Below are positions 11,201-20,859 of a DNA stretch of 32,575 nt, in pieces. The translations under genes and the position numbers were made by a program. Within the stretch, counting starts at the first letter, position 1; every line of letters begins with the position of its first letter. The stretch is from the NCBI GenBank assembly GCA_016210665.1, contig JACQTT010000015.1, positions 1 through 32,575 of the forward strand, read 5' to 3'. The notes under the pieces were generated by a model. The model saw nothing but the letters and a program-made list of their open reading frames with translations, searched no databases and had not been told where the DNA came from. This stretch comes from Chloroflexota bacterium (GTDB lineage Bacteria; Chloroflexota; Dehalococcoidia; Lucifugimonadales; JACQTT01).

Positions 11201-12871
11201 ATGACTATCAAAGAAAGGGTAGCCGCTCTTTTGCAGCAAGCTATGGATGAGGCCCAAGCCAAGGGCTTCATCCCCCAAGCTATGCTCCCTGACGTCCTCC
11301 TTGAGCGCCCTCAGAACAGGGAGCATGGCGATCTCGCTTCCAGCCTGCCGCTAAGGCTGGCCCGGAATCTGCATCTCAATCCTATGGAAATAGCCCAGAG
11401 GCTGATTCCTTTGATACCTCCTGCCGAGGAAGTGGAGCGAGTATGGGTGGCACCTCCTGGATTTATCAACTTCGCCCTGAAGAGCTATTGGCTGGTCCAG
11501 CAGGTGGAAGCCGTAGTTCAAGCGGGTGAGCGGTATGGCAACATGGATTTGGGAAAGGGAAAGAAGGTTCAGATAGAGTTCGTCAGCGTTAATCCCACCG
11601 GGCCCTTGCATGTGGGTCATGTGCGAGGGGGAATCCTGGGGAGCACTCTGGCCAATGTTCTAGCTGCGTCCGGCTACAGTGTGGAAAGGGAGTACTACGT
11701 CAACGACGCTGGCACCCAGATGGATTCCTTCTATTACTCCCTTTACGTGCGTTACCAGCAGGCCCTGGGAAAAGAGGCGGAGATGCCCAAGGATGGCTAT
11801 GTGGGGACATACATGGTGGAACTGGCGAGGGAGATCGCCATCGAGGAGGGAGAAGGCTTTCTTCAAATGAGGCCAGAGGAGGCGGTGAAGGCTCTAGGGG
11901 CGATAGGCTTGCAAAAGATGTTGAAGTCCATAAAGGAGGATCTGGAACGGGTAAGAGTTAGTTTCGACGTCTGGTTTAGCGAACGCAGCCTTTACACGGG
12001 CGGTCAATATGATAAGTCTATGCAGATCCTCCGAGAGGCAGGATATCTGACCCAGCGGGAGGGTGCTCTGTGGTTCGCTTCCACAGCGCTGGGAGAGGAC
12101 AAGGACAACGTGCTGGTCCGGAGCACGGGAGCTCCTACCTACTTCGCCTCTGATATAGCCTATCACTATAACAAGTTCTCAGAGAGAGGATTTGACTGGG
12201 TGATAAACATCTGGGGTGCCGACCATCAGGGCCATGTGCCTCGCATGAAGGCTATGGCCTCGGCGTTAGGGGTCGCACCTGAGCGCCTTACGCTGATTAT
12301 CTCCCAGTTGGTCACCCTTAGGCGTGGCCAAGAGGTAGTGAGAGCCTCGAAGCGCACTGGCGAGCTGGTTACTCTACGAGAGCTGGTTGACGAGGTGGGC
12401 CCTGATGCCTGTCGCTTCTTCTTTCTTTCCAGGTCTCCTGAGAGCCAGATGGAGTTTGATCTGGAGTTGGCCAAGAAAGAGTCCTCGGAGAATCCCGTGT
12501 ATTACGTGCAGTACGCCCATGCCAGAATTGCCGGCATTCTGCAACTGGCGCAGGAATCGGGCATAGACTACAGTGACGGCGACGTCTCACTTCTCGTCAA
12601 TCCTGCTGAGATTGACCTGATCCGCCACATGGTAGAATTTCCAGAGTTGATTGAGACTATGGCCCAAAATCTATCGCCCCATCACCTTCCCCACTACGCC
12701 ATGGAGCTGGCGACCGCCTTTCACTGGTTCTACGACCATTGCCGAGTGGTCTCCAGGCTGTCTGAGGAGGAGGGCATCACGAAGGCACGCCTCAAGCTGG
12801 TGCAGGCGGCGCGTATAGTCCTGGCGCGTTGTCTGGATTTGATGGGCATGGACGCCCCAGAGAAGATGTAG
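11201..12871 (+). CDS. argS: arginyl-tRNA synthetase
   Basis: [67 protein letters not shown]-terminal DALR domain. Confidence 0.97.
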   Translation: MTIKERVAALLQQAMDEAQAKGFIPQAMLPDVLLERPQNREHGDLASSLPLRLARNLHLNPMEIAQRLIPLIPPAEEVERVWVAPPGFINFALKSYWLVQQVEAVVQAGERYGNMDLGKGKKVQIEFVSVNPTGPLHVGHVRGGILGSTLANVLAASGYSVEREYYVNDAGTQMDSFYYSLYVRYQQALGKEAEMPKDGYVGTYMVELAREIAIEEGEGFLQMRPEEAVKALGAIGLQKMLKSIKEDLERVRVSFDVWFSERSLYTGGQYDKSMQILREAGYLTQREGALWFASTALGEDKDNVLVRSTGAPTYFASDIAYHYNKFSERGFDWVINIWGADHQGHVPRMKAMASALGVAPERLTLIISQLVTLRRGQEVVRASKRTGELVTLRELVDEVGPDACRFFFLSRSPESQMEFDLELAKKESSENPVYYVQYAHARIAGILQLAQESGIDYSDGDVSLLVNPAEIDLIRHMVEFPELIETMAQNLSPHHLPHYAMELATAFHWFYDHCRVVSRLSEEEGITKARLKLVQAARIVLARCLDLMGMDAPEKM

Positions 12872-13218
12872 ACTCTCATTAGGTGAGGCACTTTGTTCGA
12901 CCCCCCGGCCAAGCAGGGCTGCATCCCCGGCGTGACCCATAACTCCAGACTCCAGAGGGTTCTGTGAGGGAGAATAGGTCAGAGCAAGGTTGGCGGTATC
13001 TCTACAGGAAATGAGTTGATCTAGTACTATTATGACTATTATCTTATTGCTGTTGCCATTGAGCAAAATCTGGGGTCATGTGTTGCAACATGCTTAGGGA
13101 GGCTTTTTCGCAAGAATAAACGCAGCCTCTGCTTTTCTTAGTTTTGTAGTCGGAGGACTCGGTGGGAGTGGTACAGGGTAAGGCAGGAGGGAAGCGAGAT
13201 AATGACAAATGGCTACTT

Positions 13219-14745
13219 TTACGCTTCACCAGAACTCCATAATCGGCAAAATCCTATTAGAATCTGGTTTACTTGATCTTGGTGCTCTTTAACGGTAATC
13301 GTCTCGGAGCCGTCTGCTCGGGCAAGTTCTAAAGCCGCAGTTTCAGCTATATACAAGTCATGCCCTTTCCATTCTTTGTAGAGGGGGAATGTTTTGTTTA
13401 TTATGAGCAATCTTTGTTGCTTGTTATCCTCCCAAGTACTCCTAATTTGAGAATCTAGGACTCTTAGCTCCCATGGAGGCATGCTACCTAAACGCTTAAG
13501 CCTTCCGACGCCGCCGGGAGGAGCCGGCGTTTTTGGATTCTTTGGGATGTGTGTGCCATCAGTACCGGGGACTCCGTCACTTTTACCATTACCTGTCTGC
13601 GGCGGTTTCCGCCCTCTACCTTCCCCCAAAGAGCTTAGGTTCCCGTGCTCTTCGGCTATTGTCTCAATGGCTTTTGCCATAACCCGGCGGACGTCATTCA
13701 GCCTCTTCCTTTCTTCTCTATTAACCGTATCTTCATCAGCTTTATTCAGCAGCTCTTTGATATGGGGATCTAGGACGCTCTTAAGGATCATCTCTACTTG
13801 CTGCCATTCGCTGGACTCTCTATCGAAGTCAGTCTTGTTTGGTAAAACAGGTACACCTTCTACTTTCTTACTAGGCATTTCTACCTCTCCGATGAGGGTG
13901 TTCAAAGACTGTTTGTAAGACGGGCCAGGATGTCCGAAGAATTCACCATCACATATCAAGCGGCCCTTCCTAAGCAGACGCATACCTCCTCGAATTGGCA
14001 AACCACCTTTGCTGCTATGGTCTCTCTTCAGCCGCCCAATCCAGCCCGTTAACCGCAATCCAGAAGAAGTTTTCTTATCAAAGGTCTCTTGATGAAAAGC
14101 CTCGTACAAAGGGAGTTTAAACGGTTCAATCGTCTCTTTGTTCATCGTGATAGATATCTTACCCTCCGCCAATAGCTTTCTAAATACATTTCCCAGATGG
14201 AGTTTAAGTTTTGCTGAATTCTGGCGCCGAGGATGGAGCTTCCGAATTTCGAACTTACAATACCCCTTTCCAAATAGGTCTTTAGTACTCTTATTGGGGA
14301 TCACATCGTACTCTTTCTCTCCCGATGACACATCGCTCCAGTGATCGTCCTGAAGCTCCCAAACAATCTCTTCATCCCACCTTTTTGTCTTCACAATCCA
14401 GGCATCACCTATGTAGCCCATAGCCCCTTTGCCGCCTTGACCGTATTCACCTATATGATCAGCCTTGTTGCTTTTCCCCCATGCCAGCCAGTCTTGTAAC
14501 TCCTGTGGTCCCATACCCAGGCCACCACGATTCTCTACCACTATTTCATCCTTTTTGATTTCTATGTCTATATACAAGTGGTCGCCACCTTGTTTGCCAT
14601 CAAATTCATCAACCGCATTATCAACCAGCTCAAAAACGGCTTCTGCTAGACCTCGGTAGTTATACATAGAGGTTTTTACTAACCCCCGGGTCAACTTTTC
14701 CCTAATTCTTATAGCAGGCGGCATGTTACCTGGTACAGAAATCAT
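13219..14745 (-). CDS. GHKL-superfamily (Hsp90/MutL/MORC-like) ATPase, function unknown
   Basis: N-box-like AEAVFELVDNAVDEFDG, G1-like VVENRGGLGM, G2-like GEYGQGGKGAMGYIGDAW; strong AGGAGGT RBS before ATG at 14745. Confidence 0.8.
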   Translation of the reverse strand: MISVPGNMPPAIRIREKLTRGLVKTSMYNYRGLAEAVFELVDNAVDEFDGKQGGDHLYIDIEIKKDEIVVENRGGLGMGPQELQDWLAWGKSNKADHIGEYGQGGKGAMGYIGDAWIVKTKRWDEEIVWELQDDHWSDVSSGEKEYDVIPNKSTKDLFGKGYCKFEIRKLHPRRQNSAKLKLHLGNVFRKLLAEGKISITMNKETIEPFKLPLYEAFHQETFDKKTSSGLRLTGWIGRLKRDHSSKGGLPIRGGMRLLRKGRLICDGEFFGHPGPSYKQSLNTLIGEVEMPSKKVEGVPVLPNKTDFDRESSEWQQVEMILKSVLDPHIKELLNKADEDTVNREERKRLNDVRRVMAKAIETIAEEHGNLSSLGEGRGRKPPQTGNGKSDGVPGTDGTHIPKNPKTPAPPGGVGRLKRLGSMPPWELRVLDSQIRSTWEDNKQQRLLIINKTFPLYKEWKGHDLYIAETAALELARADGSETITVKEHQDQVNQILIGFCRLWSSGEA

Positions 14746-14751
14746 TCTCTA

Positions 14752-15300
14752 TTACCTCCTCGCCCTACTCTTAGTCCGTGTTCGCTTGCTGCGCTTAACT
14801 TTTCTTATACCTGCGTTTGATACACTTGTTGGATACCATTGTCTTAGACCATACACGCCACGCTTTGGTCTTAAGAACCTTGGGTCTTTATATATGTGGG
14901 CAACTAAGTTATTGCCAGGGTCTTTCCCAGGTATTATTACACCCCTTGCCACCAGCGCTTTTGTTAAGTCTATGTAGTGATATTCTTTGCCTTCTTGAGA
15001 TAAAAACAGATGAACTGCATCTGCCAGAGAAGCTCCTAAAGAAGTAGAGGGTTTGCCACTGGGTATCTCTTGTTTCCCGCCGGCTCCATCCAAGGCAAAC
15101 TCTACTGGTACCCCCTCTAAAGTCAAAAGGGCCTGAATGTGACGTAGTAGCGCTTCTAGGGTGTCTTTCTCATTCTCTAACTCGGTCAGACGCCCGGCCA
15201 TCTCCGTTCTCACTACCTCTATTTTGGTACAGACCGCGCTCAATTTAGTTGAGACGGCACTTAACTCACTTCTTAGTGCTTTCACAAACTGACTTTCCAT
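14752..15300 (-). CDS. coiled-coil protein with C-terminal winged-helix (HARE-HTH-like) domain and basic tail
   Basis: Start at MESQF (GAAGGG RBS) rather than the track's TTG at 15336; heptad-like N-terminus; SLADAVHLFLSQEGKEYHYIDLTKALVARGVIIPGKDPGNNLVAHIYKDPRFLRPKRGVYGL wHTH-like; KRSKRTRTKSRARR tail. Confidence 0.7.
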   Translation of the reverse strand: MESQFVKALRSELSAVSTKLSAVCTKIEVVRTEMAGRLTELENEKDTLEALLRHIQALLTLEGVPVEFALDGAGGKQEIPSGKPSTSLGASLADAVHLFLSQEGKEYHYIDLTKALVARGVIIPGKDPGNNLVAHIYKDPRFLRPKRGVYGLRQWYPTSVSNAGIRKVKRSKRTRTKSRARR

Positions 15301-15341
15301 TGGTTTCCCTTCTAACGTTATGTTATTAATCACCAAGGTCT

Positions 15342-15370
15342 ATTATACACTCTGTAATTAATCTTGTCAA
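15342..15370 (-). promoter_or_regulatory. consensus sigma70-type promoter of the wHTH/GHKL cassette
   Basis: Reverse strand TTGACA (15370-15365), 17 bp spacer, TATAAT (15347-15342). Confidence 0.8.
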
Positions 15371-15537
15371 TAGTTGTATAGTGACAGTTATAATGCAATA
15401 TTATATTACTTTGATAACAGTAATAATAGCTCGGTAATTATGTTTTACAAATAAATCGCTGGCGAAGCTAATCAATCGCCCTCAAAGTCACCTGCTCTGA
15501 GTGTCTTCTTTGGGTATGCCCAGTTGAAACCGTAAAG

Positions 15538-16992
15538 TTATCGCTGAAAATGCAGCCGTATTGTTCCGGTTGTGGCCTCTTGCACCTGAGCCCATTCCGC
15601 TATGCGATAGCCTACCACCCACACAATGCCTCTTGGGGAGACTACCAGAGGGATGCGGTCCCGCCAGGAGCGGGGGATTTTCGAGTCCACCATGAAGTTC
15701 TGGAGCTTTTTCTCCTGGGCCATACCCAGGGGCTGAAAGCGATCTCCTGGGCGGCGACGGCGAATCCATAGCTCGCGTCCGGTGGCTTCCAGGGACAGGA
15801 CGGCGCTATAGGAATCCCCTCTGCCTTGCTCCTCCCTGAGAAGGTAGCAAGAGGCGGACTCAGGGTCAGGCACGACAGCGCTGACCTGCCAGCCAGGAAG
15901 CAGGGTTTCGCCTTGGATATTCAGCCTGTGTTCGCCATCCAATGGGGGAAGGGGACACGGCTCCTCCATGACTGAAGATAGAGTGGCGGTTGCATAGCTA
16001 ACAGAGAAGGTCACCTGGCCAGGGAGATCAAGGCTCTTGCCTGCGCCCCTCTGCATAAGGCGGGCCATGTTCTGAATGTGGTTACGCTCCACGTTCCCCA
16101 AATCGCCTTTGACATGATTTACGGCTCGCCGAAGAAGATGATGCTGGATCGCCGTGTCCAGAGATGAGAAGGCGCTTCTATCCAACTCTAGACCTCGGGG
16201 CCGTTCCGTTATTACCCCGGCCCACGCTTTATCCACCTCTTTCTCAATGTAGGCCAGATCCTCTGCTGCTGAGCGGGAGAGGCGCAGAAGGGAATCCTTG
16301 ATGTTAGGGTTGTATTGCTGAAGGAGGGGTAGAAGCTCGTTGCGCAGGCGGTTGCGGGTAAACCGTGAAGAGAGGTTTGTCTCATCACGGCGCGGAGAAA
16401 GCCCCTGAGCTCTACAGTAGGCCTCGGTCTCCTCCCGAGTAACGTTCAGCAATGGGCGCAGGGCGGTAATCTCTGGCATGTCTGAAACCATAGGTGCAGA
16501 GGTGAAGAGGGCTATACCTCTCAAACCGGAAAGGCCTGTTCCCCTGAGGAGGTTCATAAGGATCGTCTCGGCCTGGTCATCGGAGGTGTGCCCCAGAGCC
16601 ACTGCGCTGGCGCCAACCTCTGCGGCAACTCGACTCAGAAAGAGATAGCGTACTTTACGAGCGGCCTCCTCTAGTGAAAGGCGCTCCTTGGCTCTGAAAG
16701 CGGCGACCTCGGCTCTCTCAACGGTGCAAGGCAAGCCCAGGGACTGGAGGGTCTTCGCCACAAATTCGGCGTCTTCATCGGCGTCAGCGCCGCGTAAGCC
16801 GTGATTGAGGTGTGCTCCATGGAGTTGCAGACCAAAGGAGTCCCTCAGGGCATTGAGGCTGTACAAGAGTGTTAAGGAATCTGGGCCGCCGGACACAGCT
16901 ACTACCAGGAGCTCGCGTTTGGCAAACCCAGAATCCCTTAAGACCCTCGCTACCTCGCGGTGTACTCTCTCGACTACCCTTTTATCTGTCAC
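15538..16992 (-). CDS. tilS: tRNA(Ile)-lysidine synthetase
   Basis: LLVVAVSGGPDSLTLLYSL (PP-loop SGGPDS), HLNHGLRGADADEDAEFV, LGHTSDDQAETILMNLLRGTGLSGLRGI. Confidence 0.95.
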   Translation of the reverse strand: MTDKRVVERVHREVARVLRDSGFAKRELLVVAVSGGPDSLTLLYSLNALRDSFGLQLHGAHLNHGLRGADADEDAEFVAKTLQSLGLPCTVERAEVAAFRAKERLSLEEAARKVRYLFLSRVAAEVGASAVALGHTSDDQAETILMNLLRGTGLSGLRGIALFTSAPMVSDMPEITALRPLLNVTREETEAYCRAQGLSPRRDETNLSSRFTRNRLRNELLPLLQQYNPNIKDSLLRLSRSAAEDLAYIEKEVDKAWAGVITERPRGLELDRSAFSSLDTAIQHHLLRRAVNHVKGDLGNVERNHIQNMARLMQRGAGKSLDLPGQVTFSVSYATATLSSVMEEPCPLPPLDGEHRLNIQGETLLPGWQVSAVVPDPESASCYLLREEQGRGDSYSAVLSLEATGRELWIRRRRPGDRFQPLGMAQEKKLQNFMVDSKIPRSWRDRIPLVVSPRGIVWVVGYRIAEWAQVQEATTGTIRLHFQR

Positions 16993-18305
16993 GGGGTGGT
17001 CTTCGAGCCTTCAGGATTGGTCTCAGCCGACTCTTTCTTCGCGCGTTGGGGGGTGATGGTAATGGTAACTCTTTCGATTTTCAGCCCCTTCATTTCGATT
17101 ATCTCTAGTCGCAGGTTTTTGTGAGAGAAACGCTCGCCCTGATGAGGGATGTGTCCCAGGGTATCCAGGACGAAGCCGGCAACGGTCTGATAGTCTCCTT
17201 TTGCGATTCTCAGTCCCAACTCTTCGTTGGCCTGATCGAAATTCATGCCGCCATCAATTTGAAAGGTGTTCTCGCCAATAGCCTCATACTCTCTGTCTGC
17301 TTCAGTGCCCTCTTCTCCGGTACTTCCTACAACCTCTTCGATCAACTGTTTAAGGGTTGCCAGGCCGGTTATGCCCCCGAACTCGTCAATGACCATGGCC
17401 ATCTGATGGCCGAAGCGGCGCATCTCGGCGAAGAGGGCATCCATAGCCTTGGTCTCTGGAACGAAGTAGGGGGTGTGTATGATTTCTGTAACGGGATCTT
17501 CCGATGAGACCCTGCCGGAGGCTATGTTTTGGAGAACATCTTTTGCAGAGAGAATGCCAACGACATTATCTAATGTCTGTTCATATACCGGGAAGCGGGT
17601 GTGATAATGTTCTGAGTAAATTTGCAGAAACTCTCGTAAAGGAGTGCTTTTCTCTATCCACACAATCTCGGTTCTAGGGGTCATGACCTCTCGAACCCGG
17701 CGGTCACCGAAGCGGAATACATTCTCCAGCATCTCTGCCTCGGTGCGCTCTACGACCCCCTCGGCCTGGCTGATGTCTATAAGCATGCGTAGCTCGCCCT
17801 CGGTAACGGTGGGGGTCTGAAGGCTAACTTTCTTGCCGAGGGCCCTGAAGACCAGGCTGGGGACCAGGGAGAAGAGATGAATGAGGGGAGTCTCTACCTT
17901 CATAATAAGCTCCACGGGACGGGACACGACCAAAGACCACCGTGTTGCCATCTGAGCGGCGATAGACTTGGGGGTTATCTCGCCAAAGGTGACAATGACG
18001 ATAGTCAACAGTACGGTAGCGATGACCAGAGTACTGCCCCGGTCTCCAAGTAAGGAGATGGCGAGGGCTGTCCCCAGCGAGGAGGCCAAAATGATAAAGG
18101 CGTTCTCGGTGAGCAGGATGGTGGCGAAGAACTTATCGTGCCTCTCTACCACGCGATTGACCGCCTGGGCTCCCTTGTTCCCCTGGCCGGCCAGGTGGCG
18201 TGTCCGTATCTTGCTCACCGAGATAAGACTGGCTTCGGCGCTGCTGAAGAAGGCGACGGCCAGGATGCTGACAATAAGGATTATGATCTGAATGGATTCT
18301 CCCAT
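16989..18305 (-). CDS. CNNM/CorC (HlyC-like) transporter-family protein: DUF21 membrane + CBS pair + CorC_HlyC domain
   Basis: N-terminal TM segments AVAFFSSAEASLISVSKIR; FGEITPKSIA; VREVMTPRTEIVWI; MVIDEFGGITGLATLKQLIEEVVG. Confidence 0.93.
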   Translation of the reverse strand: MGESIQIIILIVSILAVAFFSSAEASLISVSKIRTRHLAGQGNKGAQAVNRVVERHDKFFATILLTENAFIILASSLGTALAISLLGDRGSTLVIATVLLTIVIVTFGEITPKSIAAQMATRWSLVVSRPVELIMKVETPLIHLFSLVPSLVFRALGKKVSLQTPTVTEGELRMLIDISQAEGVVERTEAEMLENVFRFGDRRVREVMTPRTEIVWIEKSTPLREFLQIYSEHYHTRFPVYEQTLDNVVGILSAKDVLQNIASGRVSSEDPVTEIIHTPYFVPETKAMDALFAEMRRFGHQMAMVIDEFGGITGLATLKQLIEEVVGSTGEEGTEADREYEAIGENTFQIDGGMNFDQANEELGLRIAKGDYQTVAGFVLDTLGHIPHQGERFSHKNLRLEIIEMKGLKIERVTITITPQRAKKESAETNPEGSKTTP

Positions 18306-18308
18306 GCT

Positions 18309-18797
18309 TTATACGTCCTCCTCATCGGAGCCGAATTTCTTCTCTTGCCACAGGCGATTTATCGTTCCTCGTATTACCGAGGCGCTGAATCCAAGACGCC
18401 GAAGATGGCTCCATACCTTACGCCGAAAGGTGACAAAATCGGCCTTTTCCAGATGACGTGTGACCTTCAGGCCTGCCTGATACGCACCCTCTTCATCGTC
18501 CAGGTCTATAACGGCAGCATCGGCTATCTCATGGGGAATACCTTTGGCCGCAAGCTCCCTGCGAATAAGAAAGGCACTGCGGGGTCGGGACGACTCTCGG
18601 CTACGACGCCATGATTGGGCAAAGGAAAGGTCGTCTAAGAGGTTCTGTTCTTTGAGACGTGCCAGGGCACTCTCTACCTCTGGCAGGGAAAAGGTGCGGA
18701 GGAGGCGTGTTCTGAGTTCAGCCTCGCTGCGTGAGCGAAAGGAGAGAAGGCGCAAAGCGGAGTTGTAGGCCCGTAAGAAGGGATCATCGTCGTTCAT
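18309..18797 (-). CDS. recX: regulatory protein RecX
   Basis: AYNSALRLLSFRSRSEAELRTRLLR...LDDLSFAQSWRRSRESSRPRSAFLIRRELAAKGI; located downstream of recA. Confidence 0.92.
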   Translation of the reverse strand: MNDDDPFLRAYNSALRLLSFRSRSEAELRTRLLRTFSLPEVESALARLKEQNLLDDLSFAQSWRRSRESSRPRSAFLIRRELAAKGIPHEIADAAVIDLDDEEGAYQAGLKVTRHLEKADFVTFRRKVWSHLRRLGFSASVIRGTINRLWQEKKFGSDEEDV

Positions 18798-19083
18798 AGT
18801 CAGAGGCCTTAAATAGCCTTAAATATTAGATTCAATTGTACAAAAGCACACGCCTAGGAGTAGGGATGTTACTTATCCTAATGCGGTAATTCTATAGCAA
18901 CACACGTATTAAGTCAAAAGGATTATGGTAGGAACTGTTCTGGCAATAGTCTCGTACCCCATCATGACTGCTGAGGCATAGATTACTTCAACCCCGAGGC
19001 AGACCCAAGACATGCTTAAGGCAGGGATAGCTAAGGGACCTTCCAAATCGTTTCTAAGACGGTGAGCACTAATAACCAGGGAC

Positions 19084-20124
19084 CTAAGCCTCCTCAGGCT
19101 CTGGCTCCTGGTCGGAGGAGGATGTCAGCGTCGGCGAGCCGGATGATGAAGAGCGGATCTCCTTCTCTATCTGAGCAGCGATATCATGTTGCTTGTATAG
19201 GAACTCCTTGGCGGCCTCTCGCCCCTGGCCCAGGCGTGTCTCGCCGAAGGAGTAAAAGGCGCCATTCTTCTTTATAGAGCCAAGACTTACCCCTATATCC
19301 AGGAGGTCTCCCTCTCTGCTTATGCCATGATTGAACATGATATCGAACTCAGCGGTACGGAAGGGCGGGGCTACCTTGTTTTTTACCACTCTGGCGCGAA
19401 CCCGATTGCCGATAATCTCGTTGCCCTGCTTTATAGAGTCCAAGCGACGCAGGTCAATGCGCACCGAGCTGTAGAACTTGAGGGCACGGCCCCCGGGAGT
19501 CACCTCTGGGTTGCCGAAGAAGACTCCTATCTTCTCTCGAAGCTGATTAACGAAGATGACGGCAGTGCGGGATCGGCTGATGGCGGCGGTAAGTTTTCGC
19601 AGAGCCTGAGACATAAGGCGGGCCTGAAGGCCTACGTGAGCATCACCCATGTCTCCTTCTAGCTCGGCCTTAGGCACTAGGGCGGCCACGCTGTCTATGA
19701 CTACTGCGTCCACAGCTCCGCTGCGCACCAGGTACTCGGCTATCTCCAAGGCCTGCTCTGCTGTGTCTGGTTGAGACACGAGGAGTTGCTCTGTATTGAC
19801 CCCGCAGTGGGCTGCATAGATGGGGTCCAAGGCGTGCTCGGCATCGATGTAGGCGGCGGTGCCGCCAAGGTTTTGAGCCTCGGCGATGATGTGGAGAGCG
19901 AGGGTGGACTTGCCTGCCGCCTCGGCTCCGAAGATCTCCGTGACTCGCCCCCTCGGAATGCCGCCGATGCCCAGGGCTATGTCCAGAGAGATGGAGCCTG
20001 TGGAGAGGGCCTCGGCTGGCGTCCTACGGGCGGCTTCGCCCAGCTTCATGATAGCGCCTCGGCCAAAGTGGCGCTCTATCTGTCCTACCGCCAATTCTAA
20101 TGCCTTTTCTTTTTCTGTAGTCAT
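19084..20124 (-). CDS. recA: recombinase RecA (start corrected from track ORF 19084..20301)
   Basis: [30 protein letters not shown]...[19 protein letters not shown]...[40 protein letters not shown] upstream of ATG at 20124; the track extension runs through a MITE-like element. Confidence 0.97.
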   Translation of the reverse strand: MTTEKEKALELAVGQIERHFGRGAIMKLGEAARRTPAEALSTGSISLDIALGIGGIPRGRVTEIFGAEAAGKSTLALHIIAEAQNLGGTAAYIDAEHALDPIYAAHCGVNTEQLLVSQPDTAEQALEIAEYLVRSGAVDAVVIDSVAALVPKAELEGDMGDAHVGLQARLMSQALRKLTAAISRSRTAVIFVNQLREKIGVFFGNPEVTPGGRALKFYSSVRIDLRRLDSIKQGNEIIGNRVRARVVKNKVAPPFRTAEFDIMFNHGISREGDLLDIGVSLGSIKKNGAFYSFGETRLGQGREAAKEFLYKQHDIAAQIEKEIRSSSSGSPTLTSSSDQEPEPEEA

Positions 20125-20141
20125 TGTTGGCTGTCCCCCAT

Positions 20142-20156
20142 TGTATCTCAGATACA
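20142..20156. promoter_or_regulatory. perfect 7-1-7 inverted repeat upstream of recA (candidate operator)
   Basis: TGTATCT-C-AGATACA; overlaps a possible reverse-strand -10 (TACAAT, 20145-20140). Confidence 0.4.
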
Positions 20157-20172
20157 GGGTGTTATGGCTAAG

Positions 20173-20315
20173 TATCTCAAAAACCCTCACCCCCTGTGTC
20201 CCCCGCTCCCTTGCTAAGGGAGCGGGGGAGAAAAAGAATCTGGAGGACATCCCCAGACCCCTGGCAGAGGGGCCTATGCCCCCTCTGCACTCCCCCAACA
20301 ACGGTTTTTGAGATA
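20173..20315. mobile_element. MITE-like non-autonomous element with TIRs and TA ends
   Basis: Left end TATCTCAAAAACC (20173-20185), right end GGTTTTTGAGATA (20303-20315), perfect 13-bp TIRs including terminal TA; internal 12-bp hairpin CCCCGCTCCCTT/AAGGGAGCGGGG (20201-20227) and 9-bp hairpin (20264-20288). Confidence 0.7.
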
Positions 20316-20438
20316 GTTTCTAAGGGTATCGTATCACAAGTCGGCAACAAGACTCAAGGCGAGGTGTCAGGAGGCTTTGGGTAGTTCAACGTCAGTTTCT
20401 CAAGTAAAAACGGGACGGTTCTCAGTGACAGTGCTCTA

Positions 20439-20467
20439 TTGACGGTGCGGAACATATGTTCTACATT
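20439..20467 (+). promoter_or_regulatory. promoter with Gram-positive-type LexA (SOS) box in the spacer, upstream of the phage-like cassette
   Basis: TTGACG (20439-20444), 17 bp spacer, TACATT (20462-20467); GAACATATGTTC perfect palindrome at 20450-20461. Confidence 0.65.
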
Positions 20468-20495
20468 GTTAGCATCACTTTGTGGAGAAGTTTAG

Positions 20496-20843
20496 GTGAC
20501 AACGGAGGCTAGAGTGGAGTCTCAGAGCCTTGAGGCCCTAGCTATCTTGGAGCGGGGGGTAACAGCGCTAAGCAGTATTCTTAATGTCTTCTATTTCGCC
20601 TTATACCGTTCTAGGTTGAAGAGGCGAAAGATAGGAGCGGTGGTTTTAGTTGTGGTGAATCTGGCCTTTCTGATTCAGAGCCTTTACTTTGGTTTTCTGC
20701 CCTACTTTGCTAGGCTGAACGTGGCTATCCTGGCTGGAGACGCGGGACTAGGGTTGCTAGCTGGCCTTCTGCCTATGATCGCTTCCCTTTTGATTACACT
20801 GCTTATCGTTAGGCAACTCTTGTCACGACGCATAGGAAAATAA
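20496..20843 (+). CDS. small multi-TM hypothetical protein
   Basis: 115 aa with hydrophobic segments VVLVVVNLAFLIQSLYFGFL and LLPMIASLLITLLIV; first ORF after the promoter (GTG start). Confidence 0.6.
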   Translation: MTTEARVESQSLEALAILERGVTALSSILNVFYFALYRSRLKRRKIGAVVLVVVNLAFLIQSLYFGFLPYFARLNVAILAGDAGLGLLAGLLPMIASLLITLLIVRQLLSRRIGK

Positions 20844-20859
20844 TGCTAGGAGCGGAACA

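Noticed and set aside
13086-13140. Possible terminator aggctttttcgcaagaataaacgcagcctctgctttt
   Set aside because: Only a short GAGGC/GCCTC stem with a long loop; too weak to call
20201-20227. Strong GC hairpin as a Rho-independent terminator
   Set aside because: Lies inside the MITE-like element; followed by A-rich rather than T-rich sequence on the plus strand; termination role not excluded but not supported
20125-20301. N-terminal extension of RecA ([15 protein letters not shown]...)
   Set aside because: Translation of the MITE-like element and intergenic DNA; canonical RecA start [15 protein letters not shown] at 20124
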